Source: JAHEAO01 sp942492375
Lineage (GTDB): Bacteria; Pseudomonadota; Alphaproteobacteria; Rhodobacterales; Rhodobacteraceae
Direction of reading: 5' to 3'
Length of the DNA stretch: 64,000 nucleotides
NCBI GenBank assembly: GCA_942492375.1
Contig: CALOEL010000012.1
Span: forward strand, 297,993 to 361,992
This document shows, piece by piece, positions 8,359-16,926 of this stretch. Under the pieces are notes generated by a model. It saw nothing but the letters and a program-made list of their open reading frames with translations. It was not told where the DNA came from and made no database searches. A program made the translations under genes and the position numbers. How positions within the stretch are numbered: the stretch's first letter is position 1; each line of letters begins with the position of its first letter.

Positions 8359-9651
8359 ATGACCGACATTCCATCAGGACCGCAGTCCGAGACGACACTG
8401 GACAAGGTGCGCAGAACGCTGGTGCGGCGCCACCGCAAGCAGTTCATCCTGCAGGGCCTCGGCATCGCAGCGATCAGTGTCGCTTTCCTGATGCTGTTCA
8501 TCCTGCTCGCCTCGCTCGTCTCGACCGGTCACAAGGCGTTCATGCAGACCCACGTCACTCTGGACGTGTTCATCGACCCGGCCGAGGTCGAACGGGACAA
8601 GCTGCCCCGAGGAGGCTTTGACGATATCCTTGCTTCTGCGCTCGCGACCTACCTGCCGTCGGTCGACACCGAGGATCGGGCGGCCATGCGTACGATGGAG
8701 GGAATTCTGTCGGATGGCGCCCAATTCGCATTGCGGGACCGTATCGTCGCCGATCCGGAGCTGATCGGTCAGACGGTGACGGTGACGGTGCCGGTCTCTG
8801 ACCCGTATGACCAGTTCTACAAGGGGCTTCTCGACCGCGAGACACCCGAGCAGCTGCGCCGGCTCAGCGACGAGGAGATCGGCTATTACGACCAGCTGGT
8901 GCAGGCAGGGGTCATAACCTCGCGTATCAATACCGGCCTGATCACCAACGCCGACAGCCGGTTTCCCGAACTTGCCGGCCTCAAGGGGGCGATCATGGGG
9001 TCGTTCTGGGCGCTTCTGACATGCTTCCTGATCTCGTTTCCGCTGGGGATCGGCGCGGCCGTCTATCTCGAGGAATTCGCCCCCAAGAACAGGATCAGTG
9101 ACTTCATCGAGGTCAACATCAACAACCTTGCCGCCGTCCCATCCGTGGTCTTCGGGCTGCTTGCATTGGCGGTCTTCATCGGCTGGTTCGGACTGCCGCG
9201 ATCGGCTCCGTTCGTCGGGGGACTGACGCTGGCGCTGATGACCATGCCGACGATCATCATCGCGACGCGCGCCTCGCTGAAATCCGTGCCACCCTCGATC
9301 CGCGAGGCCGCGCTCGGGGTCGGCGCGTCGAAGCAGCAGGTGGTCTTCGGACACGTGGTGCCGCTTGCCATGCCGGGCATCCTGACCGGTACGATCATCG
9401 GACTAGCACAGGCCCTGGGCGAAACCGCGCCGCTGCTGCTGATCGGGATGAACGCGTTCATCACCTCGGCCCCGGCGACGCCCTTTGACAGTTCGACCGC
9501 TCTGCCGACGCAGATCTTCATCTGGGCCGACAGCCCGGAACGCGGTTTCGTCAGCCGGACCTCGGCGGCAATCCTCGTGCTGCTGACCTTTCTGATATTG
9601 ATGAACGCGGCAGCGATCTATCTGCGCCGCAAATTTGAACGCCGTTGGTAG
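8359..9651 (+). CDS. pstA: phosphate ABC transporter permease PstA
   Basis: The 430-residue permease has one N-terminal helix (about residues 35-55), a large periplasmic insertion (about residues 60-210), and a C-terminal five-helix core. The core holds the coupling loop EAALGVGASKQQVVFGHVVPLAMPGILTG. It pairs with PstC. It starts 10 bases after pstC and is followed 8 bases later by pstB. The insertion makes it longer than the 296-residue E. coli protein, as is usual in this group. Confidence 0.93.
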   Translation: MTDIPSGPQSETTLDKVRRTLVRRHRKQFILQGLGIAAISVAFLMLFILLASLVSTGHKAFMQTHVTLDVFIDPAEVERDKLPRGGFDDILASALATYLPSVDTEDRAAMRTMEGILSDGAQFALRDRIVADPELIGQTVTVTVPVSDPYDQFYKGLLDRETPEQLRRLSDEEIGYYDQLVQAGVITSRINTGLITNADSRFPELAGLKGAIMGSFWALLTCFLISFPLGIGAAVYLEEFAPKNRISDFIEVNINNLAAVPSVVFGLLALAVFIGWFGLPRSAPFVGGLTLALMTMPTIIIATRASLKSVPPSIREAALGVGASKQQVVFGHVVPLAMPGILTGTIIGLAQALGETAPLLLIGMNAFITSAPATPFDSSTALPTQIFIWADSPERGFVSRTSAAILVLLTFLILMNAAAIYLRRKFERRW

Positions 9652-9659
9652 GACCGCCT

Positions 9660-10457
9660 ATGATGAAAGACATGCAGATCGAAGAAAGAACGACGATGGA
9701 AGAAGCGAAAATCTCGGCGCGGAACGTCAACGTCTGGTATGGCGACACCCATGCCATCAAGAATGTCGATGTCGATATCCGCGACAAGACGGTGACCGCC
9801 TTCATCGGGCCATCGGGTTGCGGAAAATCCACTTTTCTACGTTGTATCAACAGGATGAACGATACAATTGACGTAGCCCGTGTCGAGGGCACGATCCTGC
9901 TGGATGGGCAGGACATCTACGAATCGAAGGTCGACCCGGTGCAGCTTCGCGCCAAGGTCGGCATGGTCTTTCAGAAGCCGAACCCGTTTCCGAAGTCGAT
10001 CTACGACAACGTCGCCTATGGCCCGCGCATTCACGGCCTTGCAAGAAACAAGGCGGAACTGGACGAGATCGTCGAGAAGGCTTTGCGGCGCGGCGCAATC
10101 TGGAACGAGGTCAAGGACCGCCTGCAGGCGCCCGGCACCGGGCTTTCGGGCGGGCAGCAGCAGCGGCTCTGCATCGCGCGGGCCATCGCGACCGAGCCCG
10201 AGGTGCTGTTGATGGACGAACCCTGTTCCGCGCTCGACCCGATCGCCACGGCTCAGGTCGAGGAACTGATCGACGAGCTTCGCGCCAACTTCTCGGTCGT
10301 CATCGTGACCCATTCCATGCAGCAGGCCGCGCGGGTCAGCCGCAAGACCGCGTTCTTCCATCTCGGAAGCCTCGTGGAATACGGCGACACCGACCGGATC
10401 TTCACCAATCCCGAAGATCCGCGCACTGAAAGCTACATCACCGGACGGATCGGGTAG
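9660..10457 (+). CDS. pstB: phosphate ABC transporter ATP-binding protein
   Basis: The 265-residue ATPase has Walker A GPSGCGKST (residues 50-58), the Q loop in MVFQKPNPFPKSIYDNVAYG, the signature LSGGQQQRL, and Walker B VLLMDEP. It energises PstCA on the cytoplasmic face. Several ATGs are possible (9660, 9663, 9696); 9660 is the first after the pstA stop, and only the region from about 9696 is conserved. Confidence 0.95.
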   Translation: MMKDMQIEERTTMEEAKISARNVNVWYGDTHAIKNVDVDIRDKTVTAFIGPSGCGKSTFLRCINRMNDTIDVARVEGTILLDGQDIYESKVDPVQLRAKVGMVFQKPNPFPKSIYDNVAYGPRIHGLARNKAELDEIVEKALRRGAIWNEVKDRLQAPGTGLSGGQQQRLCIARAIATEPEVLLMDEPCSALDPIATAQVEELIDELRANFSVVIVTHSMQQAARVSRKTAFFHLGSLVEYGDTDRIFTNPEDPRTESYITGRIG

Positions 10458-10468
10458 GGAGCATCACC

Positions 10469-11191
10469 ATGCAGGAGCAACATATCGCCTCGGCCTTCGA
10501 CCGCGATCTGGAGGAAATCCAGGCGCTGATCATGAAGATGGGCGGGCTTGTCGAGACCGCGATCCATCAGGCCGGCATCGCGCTGGAGGAACGGGACCTG
10601 GAACTCGCCAGCCAGATCCGCGCCGGCGACAAGCAGATCGACCGGCTGGAAGAGCGGGTGCAGGAACAGGTGGCCCGCGTCATCGCGCTGCGGGCGCCGA
10701 CCGCCTCGGACCTGCGCACGGTGCTGTCCGTGCTCAAGATCAGCGGCAATCTGGAACGCTGTGGCGACTATGCCAAGAACCTCGCCAAGCGGACGACCGT
10801 GTTGGTGAAGATGCAGCCGGTCGGCGGCACTGCACGGTCGGTCCGTCGGATGGCGCGTGAGGTCGAGGCGATGCTGAAGGACGTTCTCGACGCCTATCTC
10901 GAACGCGATGTCGAACGCGCCGAACAGGTGCGCCTGCGCGATCAGGATGTCGACCAGATGTACAACGCGCTGTTCCGCGAATTCCTGACCCACATGATGG
11001 AAGACCCGCGCAACATCACCGCGACGATGCATCTGCATTTCATCGCGAAGAACCTCGAACGCACCGGCGACCACATCACCTCGATCGCCGAACAGGTGAT
11101 CTATCTGGTGACCGGCGAGATGCCCGAAGACAGCCGCCCGAAAGAAGACGACACCGCATTCGTACGCACCGCCGGAGATCCCGAGACATGA
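10469..11191 (+). CDS. phoU: phosphate signalling complex protein PhoU
   Basis: The 240-residue all-helical protein has two PhoU repeats (about residues 16-105 and 120-210), each ending in the metal-binding type block (KISGNLERCGDYAKNLAKR; HFIAKNLERTGDHITSIAEQ). PhoU links Pst transport status to PhoR and represses the regulon when phosphate is plentiful. It lies 11 bases after pstB and overlaps phoB by 4 bases (ATGA). Confidence 0.95.
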   Translation: MQEQHIASAFDRDLEEIQALIMKMGGLVETAIHQAGIALEERDLELASQIRAGDKQIDRLEERVQEQVARVIALRAPTASDLRTVLSVLKISGNLERCGDYAKNLAKRTTVLVKMQPVGGTARSVRRMAREVEAMLKDVLDAYLERDVERAEQVRLRDQDVDQMYNALFREFLTHMMEDPRNITATMHLHFIAKNLERTGDHITSIAEQVIYLVTGEMPEDSRPKEDDTAFVRTAGDPET

Positions 11192-11874
11192 GCCTGAAGC
11201 CCCGCGTTCTGGTGGTCGAGGACGAGGCCGCGCAGCGCGAAATCCTGTCCTACAACCTTCAATCCGCGGGGTTCCATGTCGAGTTGGCAGAGACCGGCGA
11301 TGCCGCCGTGGCGCTTCTTGACGAAGCCGAGCCCGATCTCGTCCTCCTGGACTGGATGCTGCCGGGGGTTTCGGGGATCGAGATTTGCCGCCAGATCAAG
11401 ATGCGTCAGAAGACCAAGCCGCTTCCGGTCATCATGATGTCCGCTCGCGGCGAAGAAGTGGACCGGGTGAGGGGCCTTGAAACCGGCGCCGATGACTATG
11501 TGGTCAAGCCCTATTCCATGGCCGAGCTGATCGCGCGGATCCGCGCACAGCTGCGCCGCACCCGGCCGGCATCGGTCGGCGGCAAACTGGAATACGAGGA
11601 TATTTCGCTCGATGCCGACGCACACAGGGTCTATCGCGCCGGACAGGAACTGCAGCTTGGGCCGACCGAATTCAGGCTCCTGTCGGTCTTCATGGAGAAA
11701 CCCGGCCGGGTCTACAGCCGCGACCAGCTTCTCGATCTGGTCTGGGGGCGGGAAATCTTCGTCGACAGCCGCACCGTCGACGTGCATGTCGGTCGGCTGC
11801 GCAAGGCGCTGATGCGGCATGGTGGCTCTGATCCGCTTCGCACCGTGCGGGGCGCGGGATATTCGCTCGGATAG
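11188..11874 (+). CDS. phoB: phosphate regulon response regulator PhoB
   Basis: The 228-residue OmpR-type regulator has a receiver domain with acidic pair Glu11-Asp12, phospho-acceptor Asp55 (LVLLDWMLPG) and Lys in VVKPY. Its C-terminal winged helix carries LGPTEFRLLSVFMEKPGRVYSR and VDVHVGRLRKAL. It binds the Pho boxes upstream of pstS. As last gene of that operon it is positively autoregulated. It is a likely direct partner of the PhoR at the start of the cluster. Confidence 0.95.
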   Translation: MSLKPRVLVVEDEAAQREILSYNLQSAGFHVELAETGDAAVALLDEAEPDLVLLDWMLPGVSGIEICRQIKMRQKTKPLPVIMMSARGEEVDRVRGLETGADDYVVKPYSMAELIARIRAQLRRTRPASVGGKLEYEDISLDADAHRVYRAGQELQLGPTEFRLLSVFMEKPGRVYSRDQLLDLVWGREIFVDSRTVDVHVGRLRKALMRHGGSDPLRTVRGAGYSLG

Positions 11875-11937
11875 GCTGGCCGGAACCGAATCCATGCCTT
11901 TTCGTTGGTTCGTCAACACCATGAAAAGGAGACCGGT

Positions 11938-12444
11938 ATGCCGCTCAAGGTTCTGCCAACCGCCGCCGTAATCGCCCTGATGGGCGTCAGCACGTCACTT
12001 GCCGCCGAAGCCAAGACGACAGTGAAGGACCGCGACGGCCAAAGCCTTGGCACTGTTTCGGTCAGCGACACCGCGTCGGGCCAGGCGCATGTGCTGATCT
12101 CGCTGACCGGGTTGCCGGAGGGCGTGCACGGCGTGCATATCCATGAAACCGGGGATTGCTCGGCGGACGATTTCAATTCGGCGGGCGGACACCTTTCCGG
12201 CGGGCGCGAGCACGGCGTCCTTGTCGAGGGCGGTCCGCATCCGGGCGACCTGCCGAATGCGACCGTTCAACCCGATCAGACCGTGCAGCTCGAATATTTC
12301 GCGTCGCTTCTGAGCGTCGATCAGATGCTGGACAGCGACGGTGCGGCCTTCGTCGTCCATGCGCAGCAGGACGACTATCAAAGCCAGCCATCAGGCGAGG
12401 CAGGCGACCGGATCGCATGCGGCGTGTTTGAAGTAGAGCGCTGA
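11938..12444 (+). CDS. sodC: periplasmic Cu/Zn superoxide dismutase
   Basis: The 168-residue protein has a signal peptide (about residues 1-24). The Cu ligands appear in GVHGVHIHETGDC, the Zn loop in SAGGHLSGGREHG, and the C-terminal CGVFEVER provides the second disulfide cysteine. It converts superoxide to peroxide and oxygen in the periplasm. The ATG at 11938 has AAGGAG upstream and starts the signal peptide directly; the frame is open further upstream. It is monocistronic. The IS30-family element begins about 60 bp after its stop. Confidence 0.92.
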   Translation: MPLKVLPTAAVIALMGVSTSLAAEAKTTVKDRDGQSLGTVSVSDTASGQAHVLISLTGLPEGVHGVHIHETGDCSADDFNSAGGHLSGGREHGVLVEGGPHPGDLPNATVQPDQTVQLEYFASLLSVDQMLDSDGAAFVVHAQQDDYQSQPSGEAGDRIACGVFEVER

Positions 12445-12503
12445 GGTCCGCCGGGACAGGTTTGCGGGGCGAGCGGGGATCCGTCGAGTGTGAGCGATGC
12501 CTG

Positions 12504-12517
12504 AACCGCGACTCTTG
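12504..12517 (+). repeat. left terminal inverted repeat of the IS30-family element
   Basis: AACCGCGACTCTTG is the exact reverse complement of 13580-13593. Similarity beyond these 14 bp is weak. Confidence 0.85.
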
Positions 12518-12538
12518 CATGGGGCCAGGGTAGGGGCA

Positions 12539-13541
12539 TTATGCCCGTTCCTCCAGCATCCTTTCCTTGAACACCTCTGCGGGCGTCTTCCATCCGAGAC
12601 ACTTTCGGGGTGTGTTGTTGAGGCGCTCGCAGATCATTTTCAGATGATGATCTGAGAGCGCCGACGGGTCGAGCTTGCGGGGCAGCCATCGTCTCGCGCG
12701 CCGATTGGTGTTCTCCACGGTGCCTTTCTGCCACGGCGCAGACGGATCGCAGAACCAGGTTTGCGTCCCGATCTCGGCTTGCAGGTGCGGCCATGCGACG
12801 AATTCGGAACCGCGGTCGAAAGTGATGGATTTGCGCGACGCGAGGGGCAGGGCGCGGATCGCGTCGATCACCTTTCCGATGACCGGCTGCGTGTGCTTGT
12901 TCGGGTTCTTCAGCAGCACCGTGAACCGGCTGACCCGCTCGACCAGCGAGGTCACGTTGCCCTGGCCGTAGCGTTGCTTGAACAGCATCAGGTCGCCCTC
13001 CCAGTGGCCGAACTGGCGGCGGTGCGCCACATCATCGGGGCGGAAGAGAATGCTCACATCGCGGTGGAATTTGGGCGGCAAACGCTTTCGAGCGCGTCTC
13101 GGCCGACGGGCTTTCCGATGGGTGGGAAGATACCACCACAGCTCATCGCGCATGCCGTCCTTGGAGTAGATGTAGCGGTAAATCGTTTCCTGACAGACCC
13201 TGAGCGGGGCTTTTTCGTGGATCATCCGGTAGGCAATCTGCTCCGGCGTCCAGCCATCCTTGATGCGTTCGATCACGCGGTCCCGCAAAACCCTGTGCCG
13301 GATCAGCTTGCGCTGCCGCGCGCGCCGATCCGCCGCCATGAGCTGCGCCGCCGCACCATAGTAGCCGTCGCACTTTGGCAGGCAGGGATCAGAAAAAATG
13401 ATTGCGCCTTAATTCCCGGAAGATAGTCGAACGACAGCGTCCCAGTACCCGCGCCATCTCGTCGACGGGGACCTTTGCGTGCCTCCAACGCTCGATCCTG
13501 CGACGTTCTTCGATGCTCAGTTGCTTGTAGACGGCTCCCAT
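12539..13541 (-). pseudogene. IS30-family transposase, frameshifted
   Basis: The N-terminal part starts at an ATG at 13541 and encodes a helix-turn-helix (MGAVYKQLSIEERRRI, then RCRSTIFRELRRNHFF) before a TGA. Reading resumes in the +1 frame with DPCLPKCDGYYGAAAQ and runs to 12539. The catalytic domain is intact, with Asp in HWEGDLM, Asp in TFDRGSEF and Glu in GTVENTNRR. The break is at a run of six T on the coding strand (13393-13398); five T would restore the family sequence. It may be a true mutation, or slippage on the homopolymer may still give some full-length enzyme. Confidence 0.82.
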
Positions 13542-13579
13542 GCCAACATCCTCTCATCAGATAACCCTCTGGTTTCTAA

Positions 13580-13593
13580 CAAGAGTCGCGGTT
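13580..13593 (-). repeat. right terminal inverted repeat of the IS30-family element
   Basis: Exact inverted copy of 12504-12517, placed 39 bases outside the transposase start. Confidence 0.85.
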
Positions 13594-13601
13594 GGGGGTA
13601 G

Positions 13602-13751
13602 CGCGCACCGACCTTAATCAATATATCCTATAATCGGTATTATGGTAAAAACGAGGTGCGTCACGGCGCCAGCCGAATGATGCCCTTTGGCTATAGGCTC
13701 GACAATGTGCAGGTGAACCGTGTAAATGGCACATTCGAAGTCACCTCGTGA
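13602..13751 (+). pseudogene. possible 3' stump of a gene cut by the IS element
   Basis: Directly outside the right end of the IS, one plus-strand frame is open for 49 codons to a TGA at 13749-13751, with a protein-like C-terminus (SYNRYYGKNEVRHG, then PFGYRLDNVQVNRVNGTFEVTS). It has no start of its own and no matching 5' part on the other side of the IS. GC is clearly lower than in neighbouring genes. I cannot name the family. It could be chance, as 49 open codons is short; a reverse-strand frame of 62 codons overlaps it. The rest of 13594-13800 shows nothing else I can support. Confidence 0.3.
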
Positions 13752-13800
13752 CCATCTTATCACGTCTTGCTGACTGATAGACGCATATTGGTACTCGATC

Positions 13801-14544
13801 ATGCTTCTGGACTATCTCGAGAAACTCACTCCTCTGGATTCGATCGAGGATCTGTGGACGCTGCACACCGGGACGATGGCCGAGTTCGGCTTCGACCGGC
13901 TGCTCTACGGCTTCACGCATTTCCGCACCGCGCATTCCTTCGGTCAGAAGGAAGACATGCTGGTACTGACCAATCATCCGCCTGACTATATCGACGCCTA
14001 TATGGACGGGCTGTTCTTCCACGCCCCGATGGTCCGATGGGCAACGGAAAATGTCGGCGCGTGCAGCTGGGGCTGGATGGCCGAACATGGCGGCGCCTTG
14101 ACCGACAGCGAACGCAAGGTCGTCGAATTCAATCGCAAGATGGGTGTGACAGCCGGCTACACGATCAGTTTCAGCGATGTTTCCGTGCGTTCAAAGGGCG
14201 CAATCGCGCTCGCGGCGCGGTCGGGGTTGACCCAGGATGATGCCGATGCGATCTGGGCCGAACATGGCCGGGCCATTGTTCAGATGAACAACGTCGCGCA
14301 TCTGAAGATCACCAACCTGCCGTTCTCTACGGCCCGCAAGTCGCTGACTCCGCGACAGCGCGAGGCGCTCGAATGGGTCGGCGACGGTAAGACAACCCAA
14401 GACATCGCGCTGATCATGGGTCTTACCCCTGCGACCGTCGAAAAGCACCTGCGTCTGGCGCGGGAAGCGCTCGACGTCGAAACCACCGCCCAGGCGGTTC
14501 TCAAAGCGTCGTTCCAGAACCAGATTTTCGTGATCGAGCAATAG
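13801..14544 (+). CDS. LuxR-family regulator with autoinducer-binding domain (solo)
   Basis: The 247-residue protein has an N-terminal autoinducer-binding-like domain (about residues 15-165). Aromatic and aspartate positions in NHPPDYIDAYMDGLFFHAPMVRWA suit acyl-homoserine-lactone binding. A C-terminal LuxR helix-turn-helix follows (LTPRQREALEWVGDGKTTQDIALIMGLTPATVEKHL, about residues 180-216). It probably regulates genes in response to a quorum signal. No luxI-type synthase is in the window, so it is a solo here or acts with a distant synthase. The start is an ATG with no strong ribosome site. Confidence 0.85.
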   Translation: MLLDYLEKLTPLDSIEDLWTLHTGTMAEFGFDRLLYGFTHFRTAHSFGQKEDMLVLTNHPPDYIDAYMDGLFFHAPMVRWATENVGACSWGWMAEHGGALTDSERKVVEFNRKMGVTAGYTISFSDVSVRSKGAIALAARSGLTQDDADAIWAEHGRAIVQMNNVAHLKITNLPFSTARKSLTPRQREALEWVGDGKTTQDIALIMGLTPATVEKHLRLAREALDVETTAQAVLKASFQNQIFVIEQ

Positions 14545-14947
14545 TCGCGACGCGCGGCGGACAGACATTTTCTTTCGCTTCCGCAACGTCCGTTTCTCTT
14601 GCACGGCATGTTTCAGGGCCACAATCAGCCTCAAAATTTCGTCAGGTAGGGAATCCCGTACTTTCCTTACGCTGGGTAAAGTAGCATGCTGATGATGTTC
14701 CGTGAGTGGTGGCATTATTGCCAAGGAACCGCGGACCGGGCCCATCGCAATTTCGGTGGAAACGGTCCGCACCCCGGGCAACCGGGAGCTGGACGTCCGG
14801 TGTCATAGTCCCGCCGGAGGTTCGCACCAAGGCCGCGCTCGTCCTCATCCCCAACCAAGATTGGGCGCGGATAAAAGGGAACGGTGCAGATCGTCAGATC
14901 TGCACCGTTTTCGTTTTTTGCCATTCGAATGAGTTGGTAAGGTGGCG
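14545..14947. other. 400-bp gap with a row of stem-loops, possible structured RNA
   Basis: No convincing protein gene is seen between luxR and tsf. Short open frames on both strands (for example from 14702 and 14715) have no family-like content. Stem-loops follow each other from 14731: GCGGACCG (14731-14738) pairs with CGGTCCGC (14763-14770), then CCCGG/CCGGG, then CCCAA/TTGGG inside CCGCGC/GCGCGG, then a strong terminator. This suggests a plus-strand RNA of roughly 190 nt, but no clear promoter is visible. Confidence 0.3.
14881..14919 (+). terminator. strong rho-independent terminator, perhaps bidirectional
   Basis: ACGGTGCAGATC (14881-14892), loop GTCA, GATCTGCACCGT (14897-14908), followed by a T-rich tail. 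The 12-bp stem is perfect. The reverse side is also fairly T-rich (CCCTTTTA), so it can end both the plus-strand transcript and the rpsB-tsf operon, whose stop is 29 bases away. Confidence 0.85.
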
Positions 14948-15853
14948 TCAGCCGCGGGCGGTCTTGGCCACCTCGGCGGCGAAATCCTCGACCTTCTTCT
15001 CGATTCCCTCGCCCACTTCCATGCGGACGAAACCGGTGATGGACACGCCGGCGGCCTTGGCAGCCTCGGCCACGGTGATCTTGTCGGCGACGACGACGAA
15101 CTGCTGATCCAGCAACGAGATGTCGGCGACGAACTTGCGCATCCGGCCGGGGATGATGTTGTTCTGGATCACCTGTTCCGGTTTCGGCTTGGTCGACGCG
15201 GCGTTCTCTTCCAGCGCCTTGGCGGTCTGGATCTCGCGCTCCTTCTCAACGACGGCCGGGTCCAGATCGGTCTCGGTCAGGGCCTGCGGGCGCGGATCGG
15301 CGGCGGCCACATGCATGGCGACCTGGCGGGCGAAAGCCTCGTCGTCGCCGGAATAGGCGACCAGAACCCCGATCTTGCCCATGCCGTCGGCCGCGGCATT
15401 GTGGATATAGGTCACGACCTTATCGCCGCTGACGCTGTCCATGCGCCGCAGCGCCATGTTCTCGCCGATCACCGCGATCGCGTCGGTCACGGTGTTCTCG
15501 ACGGTCTTGCCGTCGATCTTCTTGCCCTTCAGGTCCATCAGATCGTCCGCGTTAACCGCGGCCTCGGCGATCTTGCCGACCATTTTCTGGAAATCCGCGT
15601 TCTTGGCGACGAAATCGGTTTCCGAGTTCAGCTCGACGGCCACACCGCGGCCACCCTTCACGGCAACCGCCACAAGGCCCTCGGCGGCGGTGCGCCCGGA
15701 TTTCTTCGCGGCCTTTGCCAGGCCCTTGGTGCGCAGCCAGTCGACGGCGGCTTCCATGTCGCCATTCGTCTCGGTCAACGCCTTCTTCGCATCCATCATG
15801 CCTGCGCCGGTCGTATCGCGCAGATCCTTTACCATCGCGGCTGTGATCGCCAT
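14948..15853 (-). CDS. tsf: translation elongation factor Ts
   Basis: The 301-residue guanine-nucleotide exchange factor recharges EF-Tu with GTP. The N-terminal TDVGV-like region reads KDLRDTTGAGMMDAKKALTETNGDMEAAVDWLR, followed by the GVAVELNSETDFVAKN block, both diagnostic. It follows rpsB after 83 bp with a hairpin in between. Expected to be highly expressed from the rpsB promoter. Confidence 0.97.
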   Translation of the reverse strand: MAITAAMVKDLRDTTGAGMMDAKKALTETNGDMEAAVDWLRTKGLAKAAKKSGRTAAEGLVAVAVKGGRGVAVELNSETDFVAKNADFQKMVGKIAEAAVNADDLMDLKGKKIDGKTVENTVTDAIAVIGENMALRRMDSVSGDKVVTYIHNAAADGMGKIGVLVAYSGDDEAFARQVAMHVAAADPRPQALTETDLDPAVVEKEREIQTAKALEENAASTKPKPEQVIQNNIIPGRMRKFVADISLLDQQFVVVADKITVAEAAKAAGVSITGFVRMEVGEGIEKKVEDFAAEVAKTARG

Positions 15854-15878
15854 CTGGGGTCTCCTGAATTTCGGTGGG

Positions 15879-15904
15879 TCCGGGCGGGACTGGCCGCGCC
15901 CGGA
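15879..15904 (-). other. hairpin between rpsB and tsf
   Basis: TCCGGGCG (15879-15886) pairs with CGCCCGGA (15897-15904) over a 10-nt loop. There is no T-tract. It may protect the rpsB message or cause partial termination between the two genes. Confidence 0.4.
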
Positions 15905-15936
15905 TTGCAGTCGGTTACAAGGTCAGGGCGAAGCCC

Positions 15937-16857
15937 CTACTCCTTGTTCTCCAGCTCGTAGGGCGCGTCCTTGGCGATCGCGTCGTCATGCACGGCTTCC
16001 TCGGAAGCGGCACCGACCTCGACACCCGGCTTGGCCTTGGCCTCGTTCGCCTCGGTGTCCTTGGCCTTGGTGTCCTCGGCCTTCACATCCTCGGCTTTCA
16101 CATCCTCTGCCACAGCCTCTTCGGCCGGGGCCTCTTCCAGCGCACCGACATCGATACCGGCCGCACCCATCTGTGCCGACATGCCGTCAAGCGCCGCACG
16201 GGAAACCAGATCGCAGTAAAGGCTGATCGCGCGGGCCGCGTCGTCGTTGCCCGGAATGATGTAATCGACGCCATCGGGCGAGCAGTTGGTGTCGACCACG
16301 GCCACGACCGGGATGCCCAGCTTCTTGGCTTCGAGGATCGCCAGGTCTTCCTTGTTCACGTCAATCACGAACAGAAGGTCCGGACGGCCGCCCATTTCGC
16401 GGATACCGCCGAGCGACGCCTGCAGTTTCGCCTGATCGCGTTCCATCGACAGACGCTCGCGCTTGGTCAGGCCCTCGGCGCCCTCTTCCAGACGTTCGTC
16501 GATCGACTTCAGCCGCTTGATCGACTGGCTGACGGTCTGCCAGTTGGTCAGCGTGCCGCCCAGCCAGCGGTGGTTCATGTAGAACTGCGCGCATTTCTCG
16601 GCGGCTTCGGCGATCGGCTTCTGCGCCTGACGCTTGGTGCCGACGAACAGGATGCTGCCGCCCTTGGCGACGGTCTCGCGGATGACGTTCAGCGCCGCGT
16701 CCAGCATCGGGACGGTCTGCGTCAGGTCGAGAATGTGGATGCCGTTGCGGTCGCCGTAGATGAACTCGCCCATCTTCGGGTTCCAACGGGCGGTCTGGTG
16801 ACCGAAGTGAACGCCAGCTTCCAGAAGCTGACGCATAGAGAATTCAGGGAGCGCCAT
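15937..16857 (-). CDS. rpsB: 30S ribosomal protein S2 with long acidic C-terminal tail
   Basis: The 306-residue protein has the full S2 core (MRQLLEAGVHFGHQTARWNPKM; the YIPGNDDAARAI-type block near residue 205). About 65 residues at the C-terminus form an Ala/Glu/Asp/Lys tail with repeated EDVKAEDVKAEDTKAKDTE units. E. coli S2 has 241 residues, so the tail is extra. The start at 16857 (MALPEF) sits 7 bases after AAGGAA; an in-frame ATG two codons upstream is possible. It heads the rpsB-tsf operon. Confidence 0.95.
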   Translation of the reverse strand: MALPEFSMRQLLEAGVHFGHQTARWNPKMGEFIYGDRNGIHILDLTQTVPMLDAALNVIRETVAKGGSILFVGTKRQAQKPIAEAAEKCAQFYMNHRWLGGTLTNWQTVSQSIKRLKSIDERLEEGAEGLTKRERLSMERDQAKLQASLGGIREMGGRPDLLFVIDVNKEDLAILEAKKLGIPVVAVVDTNCSPDGVDYIIPGNDDAARAISLYCDLVSRAALDGMSAQMGAAGIDVGALEEAPAEEAVAEDVKAEDVKAEDTKAKDTEANEAKAKPGVEVGAASEEAVHDDAIAKDAPYELENKE

Positions 16858-16926
16858 GTCCATGTTCCTTTTCCGGTTTGCGCCTCGGCGGGATCGTGAG
16901 GGCATTTACCCAACCGGCGGACCATT

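Larger units (their letters stand above)
12501..13596 (-). mobile_element. IS30-family insertion sequence, about 1.1 kb
   Basis: A transposase gene with an IS30-type DDE domain is framed by a 14-bp perfect inverted repeat (AACCGCGACTCTTG at 12504-12517, its complement at 13580-13593). Outer ends are not fixed to the base, and I could not identify a target duplication. It lies between sodC and the luxR-type gene, and the right flank has low GC and an apparent truncated reading frame. The transposase is frameshifted, so it may be inactive. Confidence 0.85.

Noticed and set aside
13651..13749. Inverted pair ACGAGGTG / CACCTCGT flanking the low-GC stretch, as ends of a second small mobile element
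   Set aside because: Only 8 bp match perfectly and no transposase or target duplication accompanies it.
13614..13802. 62-codon minus-strand frame between the IS and luxR
   Set aside because: No ribosome site or family features, and it overlaps the more protein-like plus-strand stump and the luxR promoter region.
14702..15107. Short plus-strand frames (from 14702 and 14706) in the luxR-tsf gap
   Set aside because: They run through the strong terminator hairpin or into the antisense of tsf and look random in composition.
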